In this document: in pieces, positions 54,030 through 54,062 of the stretch
How positions within the stretch are numbered: the first letter of the stretch is position 1
Layout: each line of letters starts with the position of its first letter
Source of the DNA: an uncultured Polaribacter sp.
GTDB taxonomy: Bacteria > Bacteroidota > Bacteroidia > Flavobacteriales > Flavobacteriaceae
NCBI GenBank assembly: GCA_913061165.1
Contig: CAJXTJ010000003.1
Location: 1 to 54,062 of the forward strand
Direction: 5' to 3'
DNA length: 54,062 nt
Made by a program: the position numbers and the translations under genes
The notes under the pieces: generated by a model
The model's database searches: none
The model's input: only the letters and a program-made list of their open reading frames with translations
What the model was told of the DNA's origin: nothing

Positions 54030-54062
54030 CTGTCTCTTATACACATCTGACGCTGCCGACGA
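54030..54062. other. Nextera adapter read-through
   Basis: CTGTCTCTTATACACATCT (the Tn5 mosaic end) followed by GACGCTGCCGACGA. Together these 33 bases are the reverse complement of the Nextera read-1 transposase adapter. They are not genomic and should be trimmed. Confidence 0.97.

Noticed and set aside
54030-54062. Tn5 transposon end as evidence for a native mobile element
   Set aside because: The mosaic end is joined to the Nextera primer tail, so it is library adapter, not a transposon in the genome.

Overview
The base composition (AT-rich), the gene content (FecI/FecR/TonB-receptor signalling, a full Bat aerotolerance operon, an acpP-fabF-rnc-IPExxxVDY-pyk string, a B-type sdhCAB) and promoters of the TAnnTTTG (-7) type all point to Bacteroidota, most likely a marine Flavobacteriaceae related to Polaribacter or Tenacibaculum. 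The genus is inference. The window looks like one complete contig. Both ends carry unclipped Illumina Nextera (Tn5 mosaic end) adapter sequence, at 1-16 and 54030-54062, so the terminal genes are artificially cut.

Layout. 17-2584 (minus): cut TonB-dependent receptor with an STN signalling domain, its FecR-type anti-sigma factor and an ECF sigma factor. 2722-11289 (plus): Bat operon (MoxR ATPase, DUF58, membrane-anchored BatD-like protein, BatA, BatB, BatC, BatD, BatE, small protein). 11372-13882: SulP anion transporter paired with a beta-carbonic anhydrase, closed by a two-way terminator. 13947-18535: CvpA, a conserved small protein, SDR, TlpA-like thioredoxin protein, YraN, LD-carboxypeptidase. 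18672-21628: metG and an HDAC-like hydrolase. 21704-26150 (minus): a Tat-exported molybdenum hydroxylase pair (IorB/IorA type), aldo/keto reductase and SDR. 26361-29362: two lipoproteins, a short SSB, a zinc-ribbon protein and a CBS-pair protein. 29456-31753: M28 peptidase with a large membrane domain. 31821-36060 (minus): acpP-fabF-rnc-IPExxxVDY-pyk. 36231-37431: purN and RNase H1. 37517-40955 (minus): sdhCAB. 41213-49947: BNR/VPS10-type surface protein, RhlE-like helicase, aminopeptidase P, two alpha/beta hydrolases and BrnQ. 50305-54029 (minus): end of a type III polyketide synthase cluster.

The most interesting system is the last one. The C-terminus of a type III PKS (chalcone-synthase superfamily) is followed, with gaps of a few bases or overlaps, by a FabZ-like dehydratase, a KAS II-type ketosynthase with an intact Cys-His-His triad, a dedicated ACP, a phosphopantetheinyl transferase, a YceI lipocalin-like protein and a GreA/GreB-C-domain protein. 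This suggests a dedicated acyl-elongation module feeding a type III PKS. The product is unknown, and the upstream genes lie beyond the contig edge.

The rest is mostly core or common flavobacterial content. Several gene starts were moved because a -7 promoter box, a signal peptide or the family start lies inside the longer open frame. No rRNA, tRNA, CRISPR array, insertion sequence or prophage gene was seen.
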